A program made the translations under genes and the position numbers. A stretch of 64,000 nt of DNA from Longimicrobiales bacterium (lineage in GTDB: Bacteria > Gemmatimonadota > Gemmatimonadetes > Longimicrobiales > Gaopeijiaceae): positions 3,856,501 through 3,920,500 of the forward strand of contig OX638356.1 of assembly GCA_951813395.1 (NCBI GenBank), given 5' to 3'. Of this stretch, positions 51,160-59,844 are shown piece after piece (position 1 is the first letter of the stretch; each line of letters begins with the position of its first letter). Below the pieces are notes generated by a model, which was given only the letters and a program-made list of their open reading frames with translations, was not told the origin of the DNA and did not search any database.

Positions 51160-51487
51160 CTTCGAGCCCGCTTCATCGATTTGGATCCGATCTCGCGGGC
51201 CCGGGCCGGGGTCATGTACCCGTGACGCTGGAGAAGCCAGCCGTTGTTGTAGCGCTCCATTGGATGCCTCCTCCCTAAGATGGTTCGACTATCGCTTCGT
51301 ACCATCTTGGCACATCGCGATGCCGCCGGGAGGGGGCGTCCACCCCATCGATGAAGGCCCCGATCACCTCTGGCCTCCTCGAGGGTTTCGAAGTGGTGCA
51401 GACAGATGCACTCCTCCTTGAGCGTGCGGATGAAGCGCTCCGCGACGCCGTCGCACTCCGGCTCGCCCACGTAGCCGTCAGCTCGTC
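51160..51487 (-). pseudogene. IS3-type transposase C-terminal fragment with an 82-bp element inside
   Basis: Minus strand: YVGEPECDGVAERFIRTLKE is the end of an rve integrase core with the catalytic Glu. After LHHFETLEEAR the frame shifts by one to VIGAFID, then the 82-bp element interrupts, and the ending ERYNNGWLLQRHGYMTPARA resumes after it. Removal of the element nearly restores the usual tail of IS3 family transposases. The upstream two thirds of the gene are missing; the fragment is joined to a zinc-ribbon gene remnant. Confidence 0.72.
51261..51342 (-). mobile_element. 82-bp inverted-repeat element (MITE-like), copy 2
   Basis: Same element as at 48343-48424, inverted. The first 42 bases from TGGACGCC inwards are identical in the two copies, and the rest is close. 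Terminal repeats TGGACGCCCCCTCCC and TGGATGCCTCCTCCC match at 13 of 15 positions. It splits the IS3 transposase fragment between FID and ERYNNGW; ATGG is present on both sides and may be the target duplication. Confidence 0.78.
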
Positions 51488-51960
51488 GGCCGTATGTATC
51501 CCTCCACAGTGACTTCAGCCCCCAGCGGCCCATAAGCAACAGACTCGATCCATCCACGGCGCTTCAGCAGTTGCTGCAGCACCCGCGTCTCCTTGAGGCC
51601 CCAAGAGTACCTGGCTGCAACAAAACGGCGCTCATCAGGGTTGATCCTGTTGTCGAGGCGCTCCTGACCGTGAACTGTCTCCAACAGCAGCCTTTCCGCC
51701 CGTTCGTCCGTCCCCGGGAGTGGTTGGGACGCCATCCGGGATACCGTGTCATGCGTGATTCGTGGAACGACCCCATCGCGATTGCGGTCGCGAACCCACC
51801 CAGTCAGGTTGCGGCGCAAGTCGGGGATCCTTTCGCTTCGCGCTGTATCCACGGGGATCTCAAACTTGCCGCACTAAAGGCATTCAATCCCCAAACGGTT
51901 GCGCGTTCTCCTCATCGCGCTCCTCTCGCAGATGGGGCAGTCAGCGTCCGTTACGTTCAC
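51478..51960 (-). pseudogene. zinc-ribbon hypothetical protein with TAG in the zinc knuckle
   Basis: Starts at GTG 51960: VNVTDADCPICERSAMRRTR, then IECL, a TAG stop at 51876-51874, and CGKFEIPVDTARSERIPDLR. The two Cys pairs (CPIC and C-x2-C, where the stop occupies one of the x positions) would form a zinc ribbon, so the stop is probably a recent mutation. The frame continues to VLQQLLKRRGWIESVAYGPL and ends soon after at the junction with the IS3 fragment. An ATG-less restart at GTG 51852 would give 124 residues without the ribbon. Function unknown; the location suggests an accessory gene. Confidence 0.5.
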
Positions 51961-52026
51961 TATTGCTCCATGGCTTCGAGATCCAAGAGTCCGATTGGGC
52001 GACTTGGCAGGGTCGAATGTGGCCCC

Positions 52027-54069
52027 TCACCCCACCCGCCCGAACCTCACATCCCGCGTCCGACCGTTGCTCACGTAGAACCCGATCACCTCTCCGTTGC
52101 GGTCGCGCTCGAAGGCGAACGACAGGCCGCCGCCCGAGAACTCGTCCTTCTCGCCCGTCGTCAGCGTGACGTCGCCGAGTCTGCGCTGGTACATGACCAG
52201 CGCGTCGTCTTCCACCGAGAATGTGTAGAAGGTCTCGAGTTCGTCGCTGAAGAACCGGCCCGCGAAATCCGCCAGGTCGTCCTCGGTGGGCGCCCACACT
52301 TCGGGCGCCTCGCCCTCCAGGCGTGTCACGTGCTGCTCGGCGCCATTCTGGTGCATCGTGGCGCCCTCGACCTCGCCGTCTTCGCCGCGCAGGAAGGTGA
52401 CTGAAGCTTCGACGGCGAGCAGGCGGAAGGTCGTGTCCGACGTCGGCACGATCTCCAGGCGCTGCTGGCCCGTCAGCTGCGTGTACAGGGTCTCGTCTTC
52501 ACGTGTGAAGGTGAGGATCATGTTCGGGGCTGCGTCCAGCGCGTACCGGCCGACATACTCGTCGAAGGCTTCCGGGTCGTAACTGTCGGGATCGAATTCG
52601 TCGGCGGTTTCGCCCTCGCCGCCCTCTTCCTCCTCCTTTTCCATCGCATCCTCGAAGAACGCCGCGGCCAGGTCGAAGGCCACGTTGCTGTTGAACTGTG
52701 CGTTGTTGCTCTGGGTCGTGATGCCCGCGTTGATCTCGGGGTAGTAGGCGAGCATGGAACGGTGGGCCACGTCGGCGCCTCCGTGGTGAACGCGCCTGAG
52801 GCCGCCCTGCTCGTCGATGAAGAGGCCGTAGCCGTAGCCCGTCTCCTCGCCGTCGGTGAGAACGAACGAGGTCATCATCTCGTCAATGCTTTCGCGGGCT
52901 CCGACGCGGGGGTTGGCGTAGTTCTCGATCCAGGTCTGGAGGTCGCCGATGGTGCTGTAGATGGCGCCGGCGCCGACCGCTCCGCCGAGGTCGCCGATCT
53001 GGCGGTATCCGTCCGGAGTGGGCGTGTAGCCCTCGGACTGGTTGGGGACGATGTGGCGGATGGAGGGCCGCACCATGGTGCCGGTCATGCCCAGCGGGCC
53101 GAAGACGTTTTCCTGCATGAAGACGTGGAAGTCCTGGCCCGAGGTGCGCTCGACGACGGTCGCGGCGAGCCCGTAGGCGGTGTTGTTGTAGTTCCACTCG
53201 GCGCCGGGAGCGTTCTGGAGCGCGGGCTGGCGCTGGACGATGTCGATGAGCTCCGAGCGGTCGATCCAGTCGCCGCGGTCGAGGCGGCGTCCGGTCATGC
53301 GGAGCAGGTTCAGGAACTCGCGGAGGCCGGAGGTGTGGGTGATCAGGTGCTTTACCTGGATGGTTTCGTCGAACTCGGGCAACTCGGGGATGTGGGTGCG
53401 GATGTCGTCGTCGAGGGACAGCTTGCCGCGTTCGGCCTGGAGCATGATGCCGAAGGCCGCGAACTGCTTCGAGGTGGAACCGATGTTGGTGCGCGTGTCC
53501 TCTTCGAACGGGAGGCCGTAGGCGAGGTTGGCCATGCCGAACGTCTTCGAGTACAGGGTGCGGCCGTCTCGCCACACGCGGACGGCGGCGCCGGGGGACT
53601 GGGGGCCGTCGTAGCGCGACATCAGCTGGTCGGTGAGCTTCTCGGGGTCGGTGGCGACGTCTTCGTGGCGCAGGAGCGTGATCTCGTAGCTGCCGGCGGC
53701 GTCTTCATCGTCTCCTGCGGTGAAGAGCTCGATGGTGTAGGTGCCTTCGTCCGATGTCTGCCCGCTGAACCTCTGGGGCCCGCGGCCCAGGCCTCCGATG
53801 CGTCCGAGCTGTGTCCCGTCAGGGCCGAGAATGCGGATCGTGACGTCGACGGAGATCTGGTTCACCTCGCCGAGCAGGAACTCGTTTGCGTCCGCGTCGA
53901 TCGTGTAGCGGGCGGTGTCGCCTGCGGAGATGGTTTCCGAGAGAGTGCGGCCACGCTGCAGCTCCGTGGTCTGTGCCAGGATCGGTCCCGCACTCAGAAT
54001 ACTCGGAATCGCGACGCAGAAAGCACACGCGAAGTGGCGAACAGGATGCCGGAGGGCCATCGGTTTCAT
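52027..54069 (-). CDS. secreted beta-lactamase-family serine hydrolase
   Basis: 680-residue secreted protein. ATG 54069 (MKPMALRHPVRH) has GGAG 7 nt upstream and starts a signal peptide ending in ILAQ. A pre-peptidase-like beta domain (about residues 40-150) precedes the class C beta-lactamase/DD-peptidase fold, with the Ser-x2-Lys motif GSTSKQFAAFG, Tyr-x-Asn in WNYNNTAYGL and HHGG near the end. A C-terminal domain of about 220 residues follows an acidic linker (EKEEEEGGEGETADEFDPD). It may be a periplasmic peptidase or esterase. It lies between the accessory island and coxE and is not clearly part of either. Confidence 0.9.
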   Translation of the reverse strand: MKPMALRHPVRHFACAFCVAIPSILSAGPILAQTTELQRGRTLSETISAGDTARYTIDADANEFLLGEVNQISVDVTIRILGPDGTQLGRIGGLGRGPQRFSGQTSDEGTYTIELFTAGDDEDAAGSYEITLLRHEDVATDPEKLTDQLMSRYDGPQSPGAAVRVWRDGRTLYSKTFGMANLAYGLPFEEDTRTNIGSTSKQFAAFGIMLQAERGKLSLDDDIRTHIPELPEFDETIQVKHLITHTSGLREFLNLLRMTGRRLDRGDWIDRSELIDIVQRQPALQNAPGAEWNYNNTAYGLAATVVERTSGQDFHVFMQENVFGPLGMTGTMVRPSIRHIVPNQSEGYTPTPDGYRQIGDLGGAVGAGAIYSTIGDLQTWIENYANPRVGARESIDEMMTSFVLTDGEETGYGYGLFIDEQGGLRRVHHGGADVAHRSMLAYYPEINAGITTQSNNAQFNSNVAFDLAAAFFEDAMEKEEEEGGEGETADEFDPDSYDPEAFDEYVGRYALDAAPNMILTFTREDETLYTQLTGQQRLEIVPTSDTTFRLLAVEASVTFLRGEDGEVEGATMHQNGAEQHVTRLEGEAPEVWAPTEDDLADFAGRFFSDELETFYTFSVEDDALVMYQRRLGDVTLTTGEKDEFSGGGLSFAFERDRNGEVIGFYVSNGRTRDVRFGRVG

Positions 54070-54184
54070 CACGGGACTCCAACCGTGGAGGGGAAGGCGG
54101 AATGTCGGGCACGTTAGGACTGCAGTGCATGAGTGGGCAAGCGAAGGCATCGACTGGGGCGACGTTGCGCCGTATTGATTGAGC

Positions 54185-55360
54185 ATGACCGGCACGCGCA
54201 CCCACCCCGGCCGCCTCCCCGAAAACGTCGCCCACTTCGTGCGCCTCCTGCGCGCGGCCGGGCTGCCGGTGGGACCCGGTCACACGATCACCGCCGCGCG
54301 TGCGCTAGCCGCCGTGGACATCACCAGCAGGCAGCAGTTCTTCTGGGCGCTGCACGGCGCACTCGTCTCGTGTCACGAGCACCGCCACATCTTCGAGAGC
54401 GCATTCCGGCTCTTCTGGCGGGACCCGTTCGGGGCGGACGAAGCGCTGGCCGCGCTGTTGTCGCGCTCGCAGATCCCGGCCGACGAGCCGACGAGCAAGG
54501 CGCCGGCCCGGTTGGCCGCCGAGCACGAGGCCACGGACCGGCCCTCCGGCGAGTTCGAACGCGATCCGGCCGAGCAGGTCGCCGTGCGGATGGCGTTCTC
54601 GCCCGACGAGGTGTCCCGCACCAAGGACTTCGAGGAGATGACGCCCGCCGAGACACGGCAAGCCCGGGAAGCGATGCGCAGGCTCGAACTCGACCTGCGG
54701 CCCGTGCGCACGCGCCGGCACCGTCCCGATCCGAGGGGACGTCTGATCGACTTGCGTCGCACCCTGCGGACGACAGTGCGCACCGGCGGCAATCCGCTGC
54801 CGCTCCAGCGCCGATCGATGGCGACACGGCGTCCCGTGCTGGTGACGCTTTGCGACATTTCGGGATCGATGGAGGCGTATTCGAGGATTCTGCTCCACTT
54901 CTTCCACGCGCTCACAAACGCCGCCGACCGCGTGCATACGTTCGTATTCGGGACACGCCTGACCAACATCACGCGACTTCTGAAGGACCGCGACGTGGAC
55001 CGCGCGCTCGATCGCGTCGGGGATACCGTCACGGACTGGTACGGCGGCACGCGGATCGGAGCCGCGCTGGGCGCATTCAACCTGAACTGGTCCCGCCGGC
55101 TCCTCGCGCAGGGGGCCGTCGTGCTGCTGGTAACCGACGGACTGGATCGGGACGGCGGGGCAGGTATTCGGCTACACGCACGACGCCTGCGCAAATCCTG
55201 CCGAAGACTGGTCTGGCTCAATCCTCTGTTGCGCTACCGCGACTTCGCTCCCCGAGCCGCGGGCATCCGCGCCCTGCTACCGGAGGTGCATGAACACCGG
55301 CCTGTGCACAACCTCGACAGTCTGGCGCAGCTGGCCGATGCGCTGAGCGGCCGCATGTAG
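54185..55360 (+). CDS. coxE: VWA domain protein CoxE
   Basis: 391-residue von Willebrand A-domain protein of the CoxE family, the partner of the MoxR ATPase CoxD in maturing molybdenum hydroxylases. The MIDAS motif is CDISGSMEAYS, with later metal ligands in GGTRIGAAL and VTDGLDRD. The N-terminal part (LPENVAHFVRLLRAAGLPVG) is standard. ATG 54185 is used; a TTG two codons earlier is possible. It belongs functionally with the coxSLMD-like operon that ends at 44311, but an island and the serine hydrolase separate them. Confidence 0.92.
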   Translation: MTGTRTHPGRLPENVAHFVRLLRAAGLPVGPGHTITAARALAAVDITSRQQFFWALHGALVSCHEHRHIFESAFRLFWRDPFGADEALAALLSRSQIPADEPTSKAPARLAAEHEATDRPSGEFERDPAEQVAVRMAFSPDEVSRTKDFEEMTPAETRQAREAMRRLELDLRPVRTRRHRPDPRGRLIDLRRTLRTTVRTGGNPLPLQRRSMATRRPVLVTLCDISGSMEAYSRILLHFFHALTNAADRVHTFVFGTRLTNITRLLKDRDVDRALDRVGDTVTDWYGGTRIGAALGAFNLNWSRRLLAQGAVVLLVTDGLDRDGGAGIRLHARRLRKSCRRLVWLNPLLRYRDFAPRAAGIRALLPEVHEHRPVHNLDSLAQLADALSGRM

Positions 55361-55373
55361 CTCTCCCGGCCCG

Positions 55374-56423
55374 TCAGGCCATCGGAAGCGAACGCCAGGG
55401 GTGGAGTTGTCGCGGCCGTTGCTGGCTGAAGACCATGAACTCCCGTGTTTCCTGCCGTGGAAGCACGAAGCCCGGGGGCGCCGGCCACGATACCATGGGA
55501 ACCGCTGGCCCGGTCTCGCTCGCGACCGGCCCGCTCGATCCCGCGGGGACGAATACCGGTTCGCCCGGCTCCGTATTCTCTGCGGCCGGCAGCATCACGG
55601 CCGCTGACGCCCATTCCCTGAAGGATCGGATGACCCGCCGCGGATCCTGTCCAGCCACCGCCAGGGTGCAGTCCAGGAAACGGGCGCTGTATCGTTCCAG
55701 CGTGCGTCGGCGCAAGCCCAGCCTTTGAGCAACGGAGTCCCACTTGGCCAGCCGCCGCTCGCGTAGTGCCCAGAGGAGAATCGCCCAGCTGAGGAGTTCC
55801 TTCAGAGTGCACTGCACCGGCGATTCCGTGTTCCAATACCGCCGCAGGGCTCTCGGGTTCATGCCGGTGTGCTCGGCCAACTCGCCGACGCTTGTAACCG
55901 GAAGCAGCGACCCGTCATCGGCCTCGGTCCTGCAGACCCGTTGGACCACCTTTACGAGCGAGTTGTGAAGCACGCGGTTCGCGAGCAATCGTCGGCCCAG
56001 AAGGCGCATGGGATCCTGGTGCCACGGGTCGATTCGGGCGACCATGCGCATCAATCGCTCATGTGCCTCCTCGGCCCAGACGATCTGGAACTCGTTGTCG
56101 CCGGGCGAGCGCATCCACCGCACCCATTCCAGGGATACCGGCACGACCACGAGAAACGAGGGCCCCGCGGGTCCTCCCCGGGCGGACAGCGTTCGCAGCC
56201 ACCGGATATCGTCTGGGGAATACTGCTCCAGGGCCACGACGGCAACGCTCACCCCGCCGAGCAGGAGATCCTGAAACGTCTTCCGACGGTCCGTCGCGCT
56301 GCAATCGGCGTCGGCCAGCGCCTGCCTCAGCCACCACCTCGTCTCCGTCTTCTTGCAGTATAAGCCGACCACCGCGGCAAAATAGGTGCAAATGGCGGAC
56401 GTGGCAATGACGTTTGACGCCAA
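55374..56423 (-). CDS. hypothetical protein with C-terminal helix-turn-helix
   Basis: 349-residue soluble protein. The N-terminal 130 residues look like a diverged receiver-type alpha/beta domain (SVAVVALEQYSPDDIRWLRT, then PSFLVVVPVSLEWVRW) without an obvious phospho-acceptor Asp. The C-terminal half has two helix-turn-helix-like blocks (SVGELAEHTGMNPRALRRYW and VAQRLGLRRRTLERYSARF), recalling AraC-type regulators. The tail is Pro-rich. A regulatory function is likely. It is convergent with coxE, 13 bp from its stop, and divergent from the aminotransferase gene. Confidence 0.6.
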   Translation of the reverse strand: MASNVIATSAICTYFAAVVGLYCKKTETRWWLRQALADADCSATDRRKTFQDLLLGGVSVAVVALEQYSPDDIRWLRTLSARGGPAGPSFLVVVPVSLEWVRWMRSPGDNEFQIVWAEEAHERLMRMVARIDPWHQDPMRLLGRRLLANRVLHNSLVKVVQRVCRTEADDGSLLPVTSVGELAEHTGMNPRALRRYWNTESPVQCTLKELLSWAILLWALRERRLAKWDSVAQRLGLRRRTLERYSARFLDCTLAVAGQDPRRVIRSFREWASAAVMLPAAENTEPGEPVFVPAGSSGPVASETGPAVPMVSWPAPPGFVLPRQETREFMVFSQQRPRQLHPWRSLPMA

Positions 56424-56555
56424 GTGTTTCCGGGCCCGATTACTGGCGCGCTGTACCGTCCCCCCCTAAAATGCACCTGCGGGCGCTTGGTTCGTCGCAT
56501 TTTCACAGGCACCGGCCAACGGGCCGGTCACCGGTTCGATCGAGGAGAGTAGAGC

Positions 56556-57725
56556 ATGAACACCAGGTTTTCTCGCCGACATTTCATGGGCAGCGCCGCT
56601 GCGGCCCTGGGAGCCCTCGGCCTGCGGCCCGCCACGGCACTCGGCGCCGGAATCCGGCCGCCGCCTCCGGGGCTTGAGCCACGCGATCCCTACGACGACC
56701 TCGCGAAGCTCTCTTCGAACGAGAATCCGTACGGTCCGTCCGACAAGATGATGGCGTCCATGAATGCCGCCTGGAAATACTCGAACCGCTACGGCTATCC
56801 GGACGGCGACATCCTCGAGAAGATCGCGGACCACCATGGCGTCGGGACGCGGAACATCATGATGAACGCGGGGTCGGGGGAGACGCTCAAGGTGGCCGGA
56901 CTCGCGTTTCTGAAACATGACGAGAAGGTCGTTGGCGTCGAGCCCACGTTCCTGACGGTCTATCGTGCCGCGGCGGGGATCGACGCCGACGCGATCATCC
57001 GCCCGCTTCTCGGCGATCACACCCAGGATATCGACGACCTCATCAAGGTCACGAGGCGCAACTACCGCGATGTCGGCCTGGTCTACGTCTGCAACCCCAA
57101 CAACCCGACCGGGGTGGTCGTGAGCGACGACGACATCCGGCGACTTCTCGACGGCATCCCGGAGGATATCCCGGTGCTGATCGACGAGGCCTACCACCAC
57201 TTCGTCCAGGATCCGTCCTACGCGACGGCCGTCCCCTACATCAAGGAGGGCCGCAAGGTGCTCGTCACCCGGACCTTCTCGAAGATCTACGGGATGGCGG
57301 GGCTCCGGCTCGGCTACGGAATCGCTCCCGAGGAGATGATCGACGAGATGCGGGTGTACAGCACCGGCAGCGTGAACGCGCTCGTCAAGTGGGGGGGCGT
57401 GGCCGCGCTCGAGGACCACGAGTCCGAAGCCTGGGTCAGGGACACGACCATCGCGCTCCGCGAGGCCACGGCGAATGAACTCCGGGGCCAGGGCTTCGAG
57501 GTCATTCCCTCCGAGACCAATTTCTTCATGGTGCACACCGGCCGGCCCGCTTCGGAGGTCCGCGCCGAGTTCCGCAAGCATGACGTGGCGGTCGGCCGCG
57601 ACTTCCCGCCGATGCTGGACTACCTGCGCGTCTCGATCGGTACGGAAGAGGAGATGAAGCGGTTCCTGACGGCGTGGAACCAGATCTTCCCGGACGGAAT
57701 GACGGCAACAGGCAGCAGTCGGTAG
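56556..57725 (+). CDS. Tat-exported PLP-dependent aminotransferase (HisC-like)
   Basis: 389-residue fold-type I aminotransferase similar to histidinol-phosphate aminotransferase. A Tat signal, FSRRHFMGSAAAALGALG, precedes the enzyme, so it is probably exported with PLP bound. Family motifs: LSSNENPYGPSD, NAGSGETLKVAG, VCNPNNPTGVVV with the PLP-contacting Asn, IDEAYHHF with the Asp, and the Schiff-base Lys in TRTFSKIYGMAGLRLGYG. Because of its location outside the cytoplasm and absence of his genes, it is not the histidine-pathway enzyme. It precedes an AttEFGH-like exporter operon, whose first gene begins within 10 bp of its stop. Confidence 0.92.
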   Translation: MNTRFSRRHFMGSAAAALGALGLRPATALGAGIRPPPPGLEPRDPYDDLAKLSSNENPYGPSDKMMASMNAAWKYSNRYGYPDGDILEKIADHHGVGTRNIMMNAGSGETLKVAGLAFLKHDEKVVGVEPTFLTVYRAAAGIDADAIIRPLLGDHTQDIDDLIKVTRRNYRDVGLVYVCNPNNPTGVVVSDDDIRRLLDGIPEDIPVLIDEAYHHFVQDPSYATAVPYIKEGRKVLVTRTFSKIYGMAGLRLGYGIAPEEMIDEMRVYSTGSVNALVKWGGVAALEDHESEAWVRDTTIALREATANELRGQGFEVIPSETNFFMVHTGRPASEVRAEFRKHDVAVGRDFPPMLDYLRVSIGTEEEMKRFLTAWNQIFPDGMTATGSSR

Positions 57726-57730
57726 GCCGG

Positions 57731-58591
57731 TTGTTCCGGCCCGGCGTGGTCCTCGCGCTGGCGGCGGGGATCGTCGCTGGCGCATGCGCGTTCGTCGCAG
57801 AGGCAAGCGCGCAGGAAATCGTTTGTCCCGCTGAACTCGAGATGCTCGTCGAGCGGCCGTACGCGGCGCGAGCGGGTCTCGGCACCGGGTCCACGGTCCT
57901 CGTCCGCGCCCGGCCCGATGTGAATCCGTGCCCGGCCCGGGTCGCGGGCCTGTTCGAGCCGCCACCGGATCCCTCTCGGCTCATTGGCACGCGTCCCCGC
58001 GTCCTGCTTCACCTTCCTCATCTCCAGACGCTGGCCGGACGCACCGGCGATGTGGACTACTTCACGGTACAGCTTCGTCGCGGAGTCGATCCCGCCGTTG
58101 TCGCCGGCGAACTGGAACCGCTGCTGGTCGGCACGCAGGTGTTCCTCACGAGCGAGGTCACCGACCGGGCCTCGGCGACCTTTCGCGTAGTGAGCCGTTT
58201 TCATCGGGCCATCGCCGGAATCACGCTGGTCGCGGGAGGGGTCTTCCTGGCGTGCATCATGGTTCTCAAGGTGCAGGAAAGGCGCACCGTTGTGGCCGCG
58301 GCGCGCCTGGCGGGCATTCCGCGCCGGATTCTGCTGGGGTGGACGGTGGCCGAGGCCGCGCTCCTGTCCGCCCTCGGCGGAGGGGCCGGGCTGGGTGTGG
58401 GCTTCGCCGGGTCGGCGGTCGTGAACGCGTACTACCGGCGCGCCTACGACACGACGCTGGTGTTCTCGGTGGTCACGGGTGAAATGGTCGTGCAGGCGCT
58501 CGTGCTGGCCGTGGTGCTCGGAATGGCCGCGGGCGTGGTCGCGGGTCTCCGAATGTTCGCGTCCGACCCGCTCGAACAGCTGGGAGCGTAG
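57731..58591 (+). CDS. FtsX-like ABC transporter permease
   Basis: 286-residue permease of the MacB/FtsX type. A first helix (VVLALAAGIVAGACAFV) is followed by a periplasmic part of about 130 residues and three helices at the end (FHRAIAGITLVAGGVFLACI and later). TTG 57731 is preferred; a GTG at 57674 would overlap the aminotransferase by 52 bp. The periplasmic domain is short compared with MacB. It belongs to a five-gene cluster of permease, permease, ATPase and an AttH-like protein, similar in plan to the Agrobacterium attEFGH operon. Confidence 0.8.
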   Translation: MFRPGVVLALAAGIVAGACAFVAEASAQEIVCPAELEMLVERPYAARAGLGTGSTVLVRARPDVNPCPARVAGLFEPPPDPSRLIGTRPRVLLHLPHLQTLAGRTGDVDYFTVQLRRGVDPAVVAGELEPLLVGTQVFLTSEVTDRASATFRVVSRFHRAIAGITLVAGGVFLACIMVLKVQERRTVVAAARLAGIPRRILLGWTVAEAALLSALGGGAGLGVGFAGSAVVNAYYRRAYDTTLVFSVVTGEMVVQALVLAVVLGMAAGVVAGLRMFASDPLEQLGA

Positions 58592-58647
58592 CCGTCCATG
58601 CCGGTGTTGTTCGCGCCCGATGCGTCACGGAGCGGCGACGGCCCCGA

Positions 58648-59844
58648 GTGACGATGCTGGCCCTCAACTCGATCCGCGAACTCCGGCTTCGGCCGCTGCG
58701 CACCTTGCTCACCCTGGGCGGCGTGACCGTGGCCACCGCCATGCTCTCGGACATGCTGATGCTGGGAGGCGGCATCCAACGGAGCTTCAGTGAAGTTCTC
58801 GAATCCGTGGGATACGAGCTGCGCCTGTCTCCCAGGGGGACGCTGCCTTTCGACACGGAAGCCACGATCCGGGGGATCGGGGGACTTCGTGACACGGTGG
58901 AGTCCGTGGCCGGAGTGCAGGACCTGGTCCCGGTGCTGGCGCAGACGCTGACCATCATGGCCGATGGCGACGAGTCGCCTGGACCGCGCGCCTCGCGGCA
59001 GACGCTGGCTCTGGGACTGGATACGGACGAGGAAGGTCTCTACACCCTGCTCGCGGGCCGCTCGCCCGGCGACGGGGAAATCCTGATCGACCCCGCGCTG
59101 GCCGCGCTCCTCGACACGCGCCCCGGTGACCGTCTCCGTCTCGGTGTCAGCAGCCGGTTCGGCACATGGGGAGGCGACGCGACCGCGGTGGTTTCCGGAA
59201 CGGCCGAGTTCATCTTCGCCACCCGGAGGGACATGCCCGTGGCCCTTCCAATGGCCGACCTCCAGGCGCTCTCGGCGCGTACGGACCAGGCCTCGTTCGC
59301 CATGATCCGTTTGCGGGAGGGCCACGCCCCCGGGCCCGTCCGCGAGGCCATCACGGCGGCGACCGACCGCGTCGAAGTGGTGACGCTGGCCGGCATCGCC
59401 GAGCAGGTCGACGAGCGGCTCTCGTACTTCCGGCAACTGGCTGCGATCCTCGCCAGCGTCAGCCTGCTGGTGGCCGCGCTCCTCATCGGGACGATCAGCG
59501 CCGTATCCGTGAGCGATCAGCTGGGAGTCATCGCCGCACTGCGCGCCATTGGCGTGTCGAGACGGAGAATCGTCGGCGACCTGACGGCCGAGAGCGCCGT
59601 TCTGTGCGGTGTCGGTGGCGGGCTGGGTATCGCGCTTTCGATCGCGGTCGCGCACTACCTCGAGTCGATTCTCGCGGACTTCCCGGGGCTCCCCGCCACC
59701 GTGCGCTTCTTCGTGCTGAGTCCCGGGACCCTGGCCGCCGCGTACGGCCTGGTGGTCGCCGCCGGCGTGGTCGCCGGACTTCTGCCCGCATTGCGCGCAA
59801 CGCGGCTTGAGGTAACGACGCTCCTGCACCGGGAAGAGCCGTGA
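58648..59844 (+). CDS. FtsX-like ABC transporter permease
   Basis: 398-residue permease with the standard MacB/FtsX layout: first helix at LRTLLTLGGVTVATAMLS, a periplasmic core domain up to about residue 260, and three helices (ILASVSLLVAALLIGTISAV, then the helices around GGLGIALSIAVA and AAAYGLVVAAGVVAGLLPAL). Starts at GTG 58648. It ends by overlapping the ATPase gene start by 4 bases, so the two are co-translated and likely to work in one complex. Confidence 0.9.
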   Translation: MTMLALNSIRELRLRPLRTLLTLGGVTVATAMLSDMLMLGGGIQRSFSEVLESVGYELRLSPRGTLPFDTEATIRGIGGLRDTVESVAGVQDLVPVLAQTLTIMADGDESPGPRASRQTLALGLDTDEEGLYTLLAGRSPGDGEILIDPALAALLDTRPGDRLRLGVSSRFGTWGGDATAVVSGTAEFIFATRRDMPVALPMADLQALSARTDQASFAMIRLREGHAPGPVREAITAATDRVEVVTLAGIAEQVDERLSYFRQLAAILASVSLLVAALLIGTISAVSVSDQLGVIAALRAIGVSRRRIVGDLTAESAVLCGVGGGLGIALSIAVAHYLESILADFPGLPATVRFFVLSPGTLAAAYGLVVAAGVVAGLLPALRATRLEVTTLLHREEP

